Part shown: piece by piece, positions 1-8,044 of the stretch
Position numbering within the stretch: position 1 is the stretch's first letter
Layout: each line of letters begins with the position of its first letter
Assembly (NCBI GenBank): GCA_047635055.1
Contig: JBLIIJ010000077.1
Span: 1 to 19,225, forward strand
Direction: 5' to 3'
Length of the DNA stretch: 19,225 bases
Source: JAVJRN01 sp047635055
GTDB lineage: Bacteria > Bacteroidota > Bacteroidia > Cytophagales > Cyclobacteriaceae
Made by a program: the position numbers and the translations under genes
Notes under the pieces: generated by a model
Databases searched by the model: none
What the model was told of the DNA's origin: nothing
Seen by the model: the letters and a program-made list of their open reading frames with translations, nothing else

Positions 1-557
1 ACCTAATAAGTAGGTAGAAGCAGATGATGTGCTCATTCAGATTATAGGTATTTAAGATTTTGCTTCTATCATAATGTGATACCTTATTGTCGTTAGCACA
101 ACGCTTGACTTGCCCGACCATACGCCGAGCCGACGCTTCGGCAGGTTTCCAGTTAGACATTATTCCTTACTCGCCTTGCGAACTAACACTTCTATTGTTT
201 CGAAAGGCAAATGTTCTACGGTCAGACGATTCTACGGTCAGACGATTCTGCGGTCATTACAGTGGATTGATGATCTTCAACCAGTGAAGGTAGCCTGTAC
301 TAATTGTGGAAGTCAAGTTGTCATCGATGGATAATTTTTTGATCGTCAAATATTGACTTTTACGCACAAAACCTTCAGCAAAATCTCTTAAGAAGACATG
401 ACAAATACTTTAGCAAGTCGCAAAAAAGATTTTTGCATTAAATGGTCTTATTAAGCTTTTTTGTTTGCGATACTCAAGCATTTATAAAAATAAGATATTG
501 CTCTTCAGATAATAGGATATTAAATAATAATTTTAAACAAGATGTTCAAAGTCTAGT
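1..557. other. Left-edge non-coding stretch
   Basis: I see no convincing gene here. Two short overlapping plus-strand reading frames (87-287 and 110-334) have no recognisable domain, and a 16-bp tandem repeat that cannot preserve a reading frame runs through both. The end of the second frame contains a CxxC (residues ACTNCGS) that could be a zinc-ribbon scrap, but nothing else supports it. The stretch holds the tandem repeat at 214-261 and a small hairpin around 131-149 (GCCGA paired with TCGGC). The rest is AT-rich leader sequence in front of the FAS1 gene. Confidence 0.5.
214..261. repeat. 16-bp tandem repeat, about 2.6 copies
   Basis: The unit TTCTACGGTCAGACGA occurs at 214-229 and identically at 230-245. 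A third, degraded copy begins TTCTGCGGTCA at 246. The unit length is not a multiple of three, so gain or loss of a copy would shift any reading frame through it, which argues against this DNA being coding. Confidence 0.85.
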
Positions 558-565
558 TACTTTTG
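558..565 (+). promoter_or_regulatory. Candidate Bacteroidota -7 box for the FAS1 gene
   Basis: TACTTTTG matches the Bacteroidota -7 consensus TAnnTTTG and lies 22 bp before the start codon, so the leader would be short. I see no clear TTG -33 element at the expected distance, so this is tentative. Confidence 0.35.
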
Positions 566-587
566 TTGAACATTATATAAAAAAACT

Positions 588-1133
588 ATGAAAACAATAA
601 ACTATTTATTCGTTATCGGCCTATTATTCACTTTTGCTTGTGGTGGTGGAGCCTCAAAAACGGAAGAAACTGTAACGGAAGAAGCGGTTGTTGAAGAAAC
701 AGTGGTTGCCGAAGTAGCGCCAAAAGACATTGTCGCGATAGCTGCTGGAACAGAGGCCTTTTCTACACTAGTAGCTGGTTTAACTGCCGGAGAACTTGTG
801 TCAACATTGCAAGGTGAAGGTCCTTTCACGGTTTTTGCGCCGACTAATGCAGCTTTTGCAGCATTGCCAGAAGGTACCCTTGAGACTTTGTTGAAGCCTG
901 AAAATAAAGATCAGCTTGTAGCGATTTTAACTTATCATGTAGTAGCTGGCAAGGTCATGTCTACAGATCTTTCTGACGGTATGAAAGCAGCGACAGTGAA
1001 TGGTGCGGAAATCACGATTACAACAACTGGTGGAGCCAAAGTAAATGGCGCTAATGTGGTCACTGCAGATGTAGAAGCATCTAATGGTGTGATTCACGTT
1101 ATTGACGCAGTTATTTTACCTCCTACAGATTAA
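588..1133 (+). CDS. FAS1 (fasciclin) domain lipoprotein
   Basis: This is a secreted, probably membrane-anchored protein with one fasciclin (FAS1) domain, a family used for adhesion and protein-protein contact; the specific partner is unknown. It is 181 residues long. Residues 1-17 form a hydrophobic signal peptide ending at Cys18 followed by Gly-Gly-Gly, a plausible though not canonical lipobox (TFAC). A Glu/Val/Thr-rich linker (about 25-45) leads into the FAS1 domain at about 46-179. That domain has the H1 motif FTVFAPTNAAF at 80-90, the YH motif at 116-117, and the H2-like stretch GVIHVIDAVILP near the C-terminus. The ATG follows an AT-rich leader without a Shine-Dalgarno site, usual in Bacteroidota. 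It is monocistronic, with its own hairpin terminator 22 bp downstream. The family call is firm; the anchor type is inference. Confidence 0.93.
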   Translation: MKTINYLFVIGLLFTFACGGGASKTEETVTEEAVVEETVVAEVAPKDIVAIAAGTEAFSTLVAGLTAGELVSTLQGEGPFTVFAPTNAAFAALPEGTLETLLKPENKDQLVAILTYHVVAGKVMSTDLSDGMKAATVNGAEITITTTGGAKVNGANVVTADVEASNGVIHVIDAVILPPTD

Positions 1134-1155
1134 AAAAAATTAATCATAGGATAAT

Positions 1156-1178
1156 AAAAGCCCCTAGATGGGGCTTTT
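1156..1178 (+). terminator. Intrinsic terminator of the FAS1 gene
   Basis: AAAAGCCCC pairs perfectly with GGGGCTTTT across a 5-nt loop (TAGAT), followed after two bases by a T-rich run. The A tract before and U tract after make it a good Rho-independent terminator, and it could work in both directions. Confidence 0.88.
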
Positions 1179-1727
1179 ACATTTTTCTACCACTCATAAA
1201 CACACAGTCAACAGGCTAACAGGCTTATTTTCTATTAAAAAAATGCTGATTTATACCTTTCAATATTACCTAGTCAAATATCAGGACCTGTAATATGATC
1301 AAAGCTTAGATTTTCGATGATCATGCAAAAGCTTGATAAATAGCCCTTTAAATTATCAATCAATCAATCAATATGGTTTGACTTCCATGTTTTTTTAGGC
1401 AATCTAAAAAACTAAGTCAAAATTACTTTAAAGTACATCCCACAGCGATGAGCAAGACGGCATTCCAATAGCCGTTCATCATCAAAAACATTTTAACCTC
1501 TTGAGAACGAGCGAACCTAAAGAGGGTTTCTTAAGATGTTGATTGTATTCAATGAGCCCTAAACAAACATTCTTTTGCATAATAATTTTTTGAGTTTTGA
1601 ACCTCTCAAGATTTTGAGTTTTGCCTTTTAAGACTTAGACAAGTGATAAAAGCGAGAGTACTAGGCTAAGAACTTCAAACTATATGAGCGTTAAAACATT
1701 TTAAATCAACGCTTAGTATATAAAATC
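1179..1727. other. Gene-free spacer before the aldehyde dehydrogenase
   Basis: There are no credible reading frames on either strand. It holds an ATCA microsatellite (four full units plus AT, 1355-1372), a 6-bp inverted repeat CCTCTT/AAGAGG around 1497-1525, and two direct copies of the string TTTTGAGTTTTG near 1590 and 1614. I found no clear TAnnTTTG box close to the downstream start. Confidence 0.5.
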
Positions 1728-3272
1728 ATGGCTAAAATCATCTTACCCCAAGCGCGATGGGAATCCCTTCTGCAGCAATTAAAAAATCAAGTACCTGAAG
1801 CATTCGATGGAACAGGAGATATCCTAAATCTGATTGAAGGCAAATGGCAACAAACAGGTAATAAAAAAATGTTCACATCTAGCGTAGATGGAACAATATT
1901 AGGGCATTACCCCATGCTAAACGCGAAAAACGGAAACAATGCCGTTGAATATGCGCGAGCAGATTTTAATCAATGGTCTAAAGTTTCTTTAGACGATCGA
2001 AAAATTAAGGTGCAAGCCGTCATAGATGAAATGGAGCAACAGAAAGAGTTGTTGGCCTACATGCTCGTTTGGGAAATTGGCAAGCCATATGATCAAGCCC
2101 TAAATGGTGTAGAACGCTGTATCTCCGGAGTACAATGGTATATAGACGATATTGAAAATATGTTGGGTGATCGAAAACCTCTTGGGCTAATCTCTAATAT
2201 TGCTTCTTGGAATTACCCTATTTCGGTGCTTGTACATGCTTGCTTGGTTCAGGTCTTGTCTGGAAACTCGATCATTGCTAAGACACCAACGGATGGAGGA
2301 CTCTTTGCGCTTACGCTATGCTTTGGTATTGCCCATAAACATGGCTTACCATTTTCCCTCATTAGTGGTTCAGGCGGTATTCTCAGTGAGTCATTAGTAT
2401 TGCATGAGGCCGTTGACTGCCTTTCATACGTGGGTGGAAAAAGTAACGGTCGCATGATCGCTTCTTCCCTGTTCGATAAGGAAAAACGTTATATGCTGGA
2501 AATGGAAGGCGTAAATACCTACGGTGTTTGGAACTTTAGCGATTGGGAGACAATGAAGAAACAAATAAAAGCAGGCTTTGGATATGGAAAACAGCGTTGT
2601 ACAGCATATGTGCGATTCGTTGTTCAACGAACACTCCTACCTCAATTTTTAGAAATTTATTTGCCTGTACTAAAATCCTTAACATATGGACATCCGCTGC
2701 TGGTAGAAGAAGGAACTTCAGAATTACCTAAATATGATTTCGGACCGCTTATCAACTCGAAAAAGGTAAGCGATTTAAATGTGATATTTAATGACGCTAT
2801 CAGTAAGGGTGCGGCCGCTATTTATCAGGGAACACTCAATGAGGATTTATTTCTTCCACATCAGGATATCTCAGCCTATTACCCGCCGACTTCTTTATTG
2901 AATTTACCAAAGAATGCTATGCTATATCACAGCGAGCCATTTGGGCCGCTAGACAGTATCGTTCTTGTTGATTCCCAGGAAGAACTAATTTCTGAAATGA
3001 ACGTGAGTAATGGTTCGTTAGTGACTTCCATAGCATGTGATGATCCGAAGGAAGCAAAAAACATCGCACAGCAGTTGAGAGGATATAAAGTAGGTATTAA
3101 CACGCTAAAGTCCAGAGGCGATAATGAGGCGACCTTTGGAGGTATAGGTGAATCGTGGAAAGGATGCTTTGTCGGAGGTGAGCACCTTGTAAAAGCTGTG
3201 ACCATTGGAGAACCTAATGAAAAGCTCGCTGGTAATTTTCCAGAGTACACACTCCTACCAGAAATAAGATAA
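1728..3272 (+). CDS. Divergent aldehyde dehydrogenase (ALDH superfamily)
   Basis: This is an NAD(P)-dependent ALDH-superfamily protein, predicted cytosolic, oxidising an aldehyde to an acid; the substrate cannot be read from the sequence. The length of 514 residues is normal for the family. The active-site landmarks are present: Asn162 in WNYPI, general base Glu258 in the segment normally reading LELGG, catalytic Cys291 in GKQRCTA, a SEPFGP motif (usually EEPFGP), and TFGGIGES near the C-terminus (usually PFGGxKxSG). Several conserved glycine motifs deviate: LELGG reads LEMEG, and the cofactor-site FTGS is replaced by VGGK. A catalytic role is therefore likely but with altered cofactor or substrate handling. 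The gene stands alone between a long spacer and a strong hairpin. The ATG at 1728 gives the full family N-terminus. Confidence 0.88.
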   Translation: MAKIILPQARWESLLQQLKNQVPEAFDGTGDILNLIEGKWQQTGNKKMFTSSVDGTILGHYPMLNAKNGNNAVEYARADFNQWSKVSLDDRKIKVQAVIDEMEQQKELLAYMLVWEIGKPYDQALNGVERCISGVQWYIDDIENMLGDRKPLGLISNIASWNYPISVLVHACLVQVLSGNSIIAKTPTDGGLFALTLCFGIAHKHGLPFSLISGSGGILSESLVLHEAVDCLSYVGGKSNGRMIASSLFDKEKRYMLEMEGVNTYGVWNFSDWETMKKQIKAGFGYGKQRCTAYVRFVVQRTLLPQFLEIYLPVLKSLTYGHPLLVEEGTSELPKYDFGPLINSKKVSDLNVIFNDAISKGAAAIYQGTLNEDLFLPHQDISAYYPPTSLLNLPKNAMLYHSEPFGPLDSIVLVDSQEELISEMNVSNGSLVTSIACDDPKEAKNIAQQLRGYKVGINTLKSRGDNEATFGGIGESWKGCFVGGEHLVKAVTIGEPNEKLAGNFPEYTLLPEIR

Positions 3273-3395
3273 TTTCAATGATTGATACCTATTAGTTTAA
3301 AAAGTGAGTATTTGGAGCGGCTGTGATCACACCTGTCGAAAGAGTCCAAAAAAGAGCTCATTTGTTAGGTTATTTTTAATGGATATATGAGGACA

Positions 3396-3431
3396 GTTTC
3401 AAGTGATCCGCCAAGGCGGATCACTTGAAAC
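3396..3431. terminator. Perfect 17-bp hairpin, likely bidirectional terminator
   Basis: GTTTCAAGTGATCCGCC (3396-3412) is followed by AA and then by its exact reverse complement (3415-3431). It sits between the convergent ALDH and copA genes, where a bidirectional terminator is expected. Neither side has a real T tract, so it may instead be a dispersed palindromic repeat or a processing/stability hairpin. The stem itself is unambiguous. Confidence 0.75.
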
Positions 3432-3492
3432 AATTATTATTAACCTGTGAAGTCAACTCATAACTTGTCACGATAACCGCTCTATTCAAATC

Positions 3493-5979
3493 CTATCTTA
3501 ATCTCAAACTATTTCCAATCACGGAAACTGAACTCAGGCTCATAGCAAGTGCTGCAAGCATTGGGCTAAGTAAAAGTCCAAAGACAGGAAAAAGCACTCC
3601 TGCAGCAATCGGCACACCTACTATATTGTAAACGAACGCAAAAAATAAGTTCTGCTTAATATTTCGCATTACATCTGTACTCAGTTTTCTTGCGCTGACA
3701 ATTCCATCTAGTTCTCCTTTGACCAAGGTCAAACTTGCGCTTTCGATAGCCACATCTGTGCCTGTGCCCATTGCGATTCCTACATTTGCCTGCGCCAAAG
3801 CGGGAGCATCATTGATTCCATCACCAGCCATCGCGACAATCTTTCCTGCCTCTTGAAGCGCTTTTACTTTTTTATATTTATTTTCTGGTAACAGATCTGC
3901 TTCATATCCATCCAAACCCAGACTATCGGCGACTGCTTTGGCGGTATTTTTATTGTCTCCTGTGAGCATAATTACTTCTAGTCCTTGTTCCTGCAAGTGT
4001 TTGATTGCAGCAGCAGATGTTTCTTTGATTGGATCAGATACGCTAATGAATCCGGCAACTTCTTTGTCAATCACCACAAACATGACTGTTTCTCCTTCCA
4101 ACTGTCGCTTTTCAACCTCTTCTTGAAATTCAGCTACTAGTTCCAAATCAAATTCCTCTAGTAGTTTTTTGTTACCAATGGCCATCTGTATTCCTGCTAC
4201 TTTTCCTATTATTCCCTTCCCTGTGATAGAATCAAAATTGACTACTTTTTGAGGCTTTAATTTCTTTTCTTCCGCACCGACCATAATGGCATGAGCCAAA
4301 GGATGTTCACTGCTCGATTCCAAAGAAGCTGCCATTTTTAGAATAACATCCACAGTATGTTTTTTAGTAATTGACCGCACATCTTGCAGCGTTGGTTTGC
4401 CTAGCGTAATGGTGCCCGTCTTATCAATAACCAAGGTTGTGACCTTATGCAATTCCTCAATAGCTCGAGCATCTTTGATCAGTATTCCTTGCTTCGCACC
4501 CTTCCCAGTTCCGACCATAATGGCCATAGGTGTGGCCAAACCTAGCGCACACGGACAAGCAATAATTAAGATAGTCACGGCACTTGTAAAGGCATAAGCG
4601 AGCTTAGGATCAGGACCCCAAATAGCCCAAATAGCAAAAGAAATAATGGCAATGGTCACCACGATCGGCACGAAATAGCCTGCGGCTTTATCAGCCAAAT
4701 TTTGAATCGGTGCTTTTGTGCGACTGGCTTTGTTTACCAACGCAATGATTTGTGATAACAGGGTGTCACTGCCCACTTTTAGCGCTTTCATTTGAAAAGT
4801 GCTGGTACCATTGATGGTGCCACCAATCACTTGGTCTCCATTTCCCTTCTCTATAGGAACGGGCTCACCCGTAATCATAGCTTCATCAATACTGCTTTTG
4901 CCTTCCATGATCTCGCCATCGACAGGAATTTTTTCCCCAGGCTTTATTTTTATAATATCATTCAATTTGACATGCGATAATGGAATGGTCACTTCCTCCC
5001 CATCCCGAATCACCGTAGCTTCAGGTGGTACTAGGTTGAGCAATTCTTTAATGGCGGAGTTGGTTTGACTTCTGGCTTTTGCTTCCAATAGTTGTCCCAA
5101 AAGGATCAACGTGAGAATGACTACTGCTGCCTCAAAATACAGATGAACATCTCCCCCTTCGGATTTGAATTGGTTCGGAAAAAGATCTGGAAAAAATAAT
5201 GCCACAATGCTAAAAACGTAAGCGGATCCAGCCCCTAGTGTGATCAGCGTCCACATGTTTGGAGAACGGTTCATGATGGACTTGTATCCTCGAACGAAGA
5301 AATTCCAGCAAGAATAAAAGATGACAGGTGTGGTTAATACAAGCTGGATCCATCCCAAAGTTTTTGCGCTAGCGATTCCCGTAAGGGACACACCAATCAT
5401 TTCACTCATAGCGATAAAAAAAACTGGTAGCGTAAACGCGACAGAAATCCAAAACTTGTAAAGCATGACATTGTATGCTTTTTTTTCTTCAGCACCATCA
5501 ACGCCAGTAGCTTCTTTGAGTTCCAAATCCATTCCGCATTTAGGGCAACTACCCGGACCGTCTTGAACAAATTCCGGATGCATTGGACAAGTGTATGCTA
5601 AAGTAGTGAAGCTTGTAATTTCTTTTTCGAGATCCATTCCACATTTAGGACAATCACCTTCTTTATCATACTTCTTACCTCCCTCGCAAAGCATTGGGCA
5701 ATAATATTTTCCCAACCCGCCGCTCTCTTGTTTTTTGATCTCAGGTGCTGGATGATGAACATGAGCCCCAGGAAGATGTATATCGTATCGAACGCCATCA
5801 TTTTTGAGCGCTTCTTTGAGCGTCTCAAGCGAAACATATTGTGCCATGTATACAACTGCTTCTCCCTTTGCTAAATCAACGGAAGCATCAGAAATACCCT
5901 GTACTTTTTTGAGGGTTTGTTCTACATGACTTCTACAACCATTACAGGTCATTCCGGATATTTGATACGTGTGTTTCAT
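3493..5979 (-). CDS. copA: Copper-exporting P1B-type ATPase CopA
   Basis: This inner-membrane heavy-metal ATPase pumps Cu(I) (and probably Ag(I)) out of the cytosol. From the ATG at 5979 it has 828 residues. The N-terminus is an HMA domain with GMTCNGC (Cys12, Cys15). Two heavy-metal-binding motifs follow: YYCPM...CPKCGMDL (about 92-120) and YTCPMHPE...CPKCGMDL (about 130-156). Next come the membrane segments, the actuator TGEP, the transmembrane metal site CPC (475-477), phosphorylated Asp519 in DKTGT, the SEHPLAH motif, and the GDGINDAP hinge. A frame-extending GTG at 6006 exists, but MKHTYQISGMTC is the normal family start. It is the last gene of the minus-strand copper cluster, 190 bp after the HMA-AraC regulator. 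CPC with HMA and CPxC modules argues for copper over zinc or cadmium. Confidence 0.96.
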   Translation of the reverse strand: MKHTYQISGMTCNGCRSHVEQTLKKVQGISDASVDLAKGEAVVYMAQYVSLETLKEALKNDGVRYDIHLPGAHVHHPAPEIKKQESGGLGKYYCPMLCEGGKKYDKEGDCPKCGMDLEKEITSFTTLAYTCPMHPEFVQDGPGSCPKCGMDLELKEATGVDGAEEKKAYNVMLYKFWISVAFTLPVFFIAMSEMIGVSLTGIASAKTLGWIQLVLTTPVIFYSCWNFFVRGYKSIMNRSPNMWTLITLGAGSAYVFSIVALFFPDLFPNQFKSEGGDVHLYFEAAVVILTLILLGQLLEAKARSQTNSAIKELLNLVPPEATVIRDGEEVTIPLSHVKLNDIIKIKPGEKIPVDGEIMEGKSSIDEAMITGEPVPIEKGNGDQVIGGTINGTSTFQMKALKVGSDTLLSQIIALVNKASRTKAPIQNLADKAAGYFVPIVVTIAIISFAIWAIWGPDPKLAYAFTSAVTILIIACPCALGLATPMAIMVGTGKGAKQGILIKDARAIEELHKVTTLVIDKTGTITLGKPTLQDVRSITKKHTVDVILKMAASLESSSEHPLAHAIMVGAEEKKLKPQKVVNFDSITGKGIIGKVAGIQMAIGNKKLLEEFDLELVAEFQEEVEKRQLEGETVMFVVIDKEVAGFISVSDPIKETSAAAIKHLQEQGLEVIMLTGDNKNTAKAVADSLGLDGYEADLLPENKYKKVKALQEAGKIVAMAGDGINDAPALAQANVGIAMGTGTDVAIESASLTLVKGELDGIVSARKLSTDVMRNIKQNLFFAFVYNIVGVPIAAGVLFPVFGLLLSPMLAALAMSLSSVSVIGNSLRLR

Positions 5980-6037
5980 GTGTGTATGTCTAGTTTCAAT
6001 GGCCACATGGAATGTCCAAATAATTTAAAAGGAGCTA

Positions 6038-6128
6038 CCAACCTTGTTTATTGTTATATAATCAGTTTTTGGTATGCCTGAATAAAGGGACATTTCATTG
6101 CTTTTGACTATTAATGAAACAAAGTTGG
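6038..6128. promoter_or_regulatory. Inverted repeat in the copA leader, possible operator
   Basis: CCAACCTTGTTT (6038-6049) is matched in inverted orientation by AAACAAAGTTGG (6117-6128), with one mismatch in 12. Nested inside the right arm, AATGAAA (6113-6119) pairs with TTTCATT (6093-6099). The element lies in the 190-bp gap between the regulator gene and copA. It could be a two-site operator for the adjacent AraC-type regulator or an RNA fold; the sequence alone does not decide. Confidence 0.3.
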
Positions 6129-6169
6129 GAAAGTACTCATAGATGCCTTTTCATAATTATGGATTTGAT

Positions 6170-6730
6170 CTATACAATTTGGTCAAGAGATTTCCTATCT
6201 GTTTTAATTAACGCTTTGTACTGAGACATATTCAACCCTGTCTCCTGCTTGAACTGGCCTGAAAGATGATTATTGCTGGAGTAATCAAGCATAGAAGCAA
6301 TCTGCGAAAAGGTATAAGCATTCTCTTGAATAAGCTCTTTTACCTTCTCCAATTTCAGTTTAAGAAAATATTTCTCTATCGTGATGTGTTCTCGTTGTGA
6401 GAAAATTTTACTTAACGAAGAGTAATCTTTCCCCAGTTCATCTGCAATCATTGCTGATAATTTATTCGTTCGCTGAATGGGAAGCTTATCTGTGATGGAG
6501 ATAAGAAATATTTTGATACGCTCTATCAAAACATCTTGACGACTCTCCAGAAGTTCAAATCCGTTCACTTTCAGGGTTTGAGCAATTACTGCACTTTCCA
6601 CAGATTTTCGGTCGACTTCAACAGTGCCAAGGTTGATTGAATGTACTACCACACCAATTGCCCTTAGCTCCTCTTGGATCACTTTTTTGCAGCGATCACA
6701 AACCATATTTTTGATTTGGAGAGTTTCCAT
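6170..6730 (-). CDS. HMA-like/AraC-type regulator, likely copper sensor
   Basis: This 186-residue protein joins a short N-terminal metal-binding-like domain to a C-terminal AraC/XylS DNA-binding domain. Residues 1-70 resemble a heavy-metal-associated domain in size and order, with CDRC (Cys11, Cys14) where HMA proteins have GMTCxxC. Residues about 85-180 carry two helix-turn-helix units, the second including TFSQIASMLDYSSNNHLSGQFKQ (split here: TFSQIASMLDY, then SSNNHLSGQFKQ). It lies 3 bp after the DUF3347 lipoprotein stop and 190 bp before copA, all on the same strand, so it is probably co-transcribed. By analogy with the fused domains and context, I infer that it binds Cu(I) or Ag(I) and controls this cluster. 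The AraC call is firm. The HMA call rests on length, position and CxxC, and the metal specificity is a guess. Confidence 0.82.
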   Translation of the reverse strand: METLQIKNMVCDRCKKVIQEELRAIGVVVHSINLGTVEVDRKSVESAVIAQTLKVNGFELLESRQDVLIERIKIFLISITDKLPIQRTNKLSAMIADELGKDYSSLSKIFSQREHITIEKYFLKLKLEKVKELIQENAYTFSQIASMLDYSSNNHLSGQFKQETGLNMSQYKALIKTDRKSLDQIV

Positions 6731-6733
6731 GGT

Positions 6734-7231
6734 CTATATTTCCTCTTCTACTCTTCCACACTTGAGCATCATAGCTCCAAAATATGGATTTAGAATCTCT
6801 TCTGACATGCTCAACCAATTGGCACCCGTATTGCCAAATGCCATAGGACAATATTGAACGTATACTCCGGCGGTCTCCTTGTCAGCTTTTAAAGCCAAGA
6901 TCAGTCCATCAGTAATCGTTTTAAATGCTGCTCTTTGCCCTTTTAAATCATCCGAAGAAGCGATCAAATTGGCTGCTTCGATCACTTCAGCATCCATGTG
7001 CTCTGCTTCTAGTGATTGACTTAAAGCACTAGCGGCGGCTTTTGCGGCCGTAGCATCAGATTTCACAAATGCATCTTTTAAGGTCATGTAGTCTGACACA
7101 GCACTTGTTTGTGTCGTTTCTTTTTCAATAGTGGCTACTTCCTGTACATCTTCATTTGTCGCTTCCGGTTTTGGAGAAGTACATGACATGATGAGCATTG
7201 TGAATCCTAGTATTATAAAGGTCTTTTTCAT
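6734..7231 (-). CDS. DUF3347 lipoprotein, copper-cluster accessory
   Basis: From the ATG at 7231 this protein has 165 residues; the longer frame up to 7261 would need a TTG start and would spoil the signal peptide. MKKTFIILGFTMLIMSC is a lipoprotein signal with Cys17 as the lipidated residue, so it should be envelope-anchored. A Glu/Thr-rich linker leads to a helical DUF3347 domain that ends in the family signature: YCPMAFGNTGANWLS, then LNPYFGAMMLKCG. The same domain forms the C-terminus of Bacteroidota CusB-type adaptors, and a decayed example lies immediately upstream, ending 31 bp away. The paired CPM and KCG cysteines suggest a periplasmic copper/silver-handling role, but this is inference from domain context. 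It is followed 3 bp later by the regulator gene. Confidence 0.85.
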   Translation of the reverse strand: MKKTFIILGFTMLIMSCTSPKPEATNEDVQEVATIEKETTQTSAVSDYMTLKDAFVKSDATAAKAAASALSQSLEAEHMDAEVIEAANLIASSDDLKGQRAAFKTITDGLILALKADKETAGVYVQYCPMAFGNTGANWLSMSEEILNPYFGAMMLKCGRVEEEI

Positions 7232-7262
7232 TATGTTTTGGTTTAAAAATTTATGTTTCAAT

Positions 7263-8044
7263 TTAATTAAGTTCTTCTTCTATATTCCCACAATTGAGCA
7301 TCGCGTCACCAAAATAAGGATTGATTATTTTATCGGAAGCGCTCAACCAAAAGCCTCCGGAATTATTAAAAGCTTTGGGACAAAATTGCCGAAAACCAAT
7401 TATTTCAACTTTAAATTTTTTAAACGTATGATAAAGCTGATCGCTCAATCGAGACAACATTATTCTTGCCTTTTTAATATCAGCTTCAATCAAGATCATT
7501 GCTTTGGTGCTCTTGAGAATGGCCAAGTCTTTCACCCAAGTGAAATGCAACTCGTCTTTCACTAATCGCATATTTTACAGGGAGGTAACTCTCATAAAAG
7601 GCTTTGATTTGTTTTTTTAAATGCATCATTGACACCATTCGTTTCTTCGGATACATTTACTTCAGGATGAACCATCATTGGTTTTTTGTCACCTCCATTC
7701 ATCTGACCTTATCCAAGATTATGACCGGTCATTGGCACACCACCCGGCAAACTCATCATGCTTGGCTTTCCTGCTAGCTGGGCTGCTGCATTTATGCTGA
7801 AGGTACCATGTACTGCTATTTCTTCACCTACTCCAAGGCCGTGTTTTATTACGTATGAATATCCTAAAGCTGCACCAAGTGTTGCCTCTCTCATTTTAAA
7901 GTGCATGCCTTGAGCAGAAGCTTGTTTCGCATAAACGACTGATCGGCTACCTGTCAACATGACGGCAGATTTAGGGATGATAATCTCTTCTTTGATAGAT
8001 GAATCAGTTTGTAACACACCAGAAGCGAACATTTTTGGTTTTAA
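7263..8044 (-). pseudogene. cusB: cusB remnant: C-terminal part of RND adaptor plus DUF3347
   Basis: Only the last part of a CusB-type periplasmic adaptor survives. From 8044 the frame reads LKPKMFASGV, then EEIIIPKSAVMLTGSRSVVY, then MREATLGAALGYSYV, GEEIAVHGTFSINAAAQLAG and KPSMMS, the beta-barrel and membrane-proximal region. An in-frame TAA at 7709-7711 interrupts it, after which the same frame continues MNGGDKKPMMVHPEVN. A one-base gain in an A7 run near 7610 shifts the frame into KAFYESYLPVKYA. A second one-base gain near 7569 shifts it to LVKDELHFTWVKDLA and the complete DUF3347 tail, QFCPKAFNNSGGFWLS...NPYFGDAMLNCG. So there is one nonsense codon and two frameshifts, with the N-terminal two thirds deleted. 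The tail alone (7263-7571) is an open 102-residue frame but has no signal peptide. Confidence 0.9.

Noticed and set aside
110..334. 74-codon frame with a CxxC near its end
   Set aside because: It runs across a 16-bp tandem repeat that would break the frame with any copy change, and no family is recognisable.
2927..3250. 107-codon minus-strand frame inside the ALDH gene
   Set aside because: Fully antisense to a conserved ALDH C-terminus; composition is that of a shadow frame.
3322..3331. TGTGATCACA palindrome resembling a CRP site
   Set aside because: It lacks the 6-bp spacer of a CRP operator and lies at the 3' end of a gene, so a regulatory role is unlikely.
7131..7565. 144-codon plus-strand frame
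   Set aside because: It is antisense to the DUF3347 lipoprotein and the cusB remnant, whose protein signatures are unmistakable; this frame has no domain.
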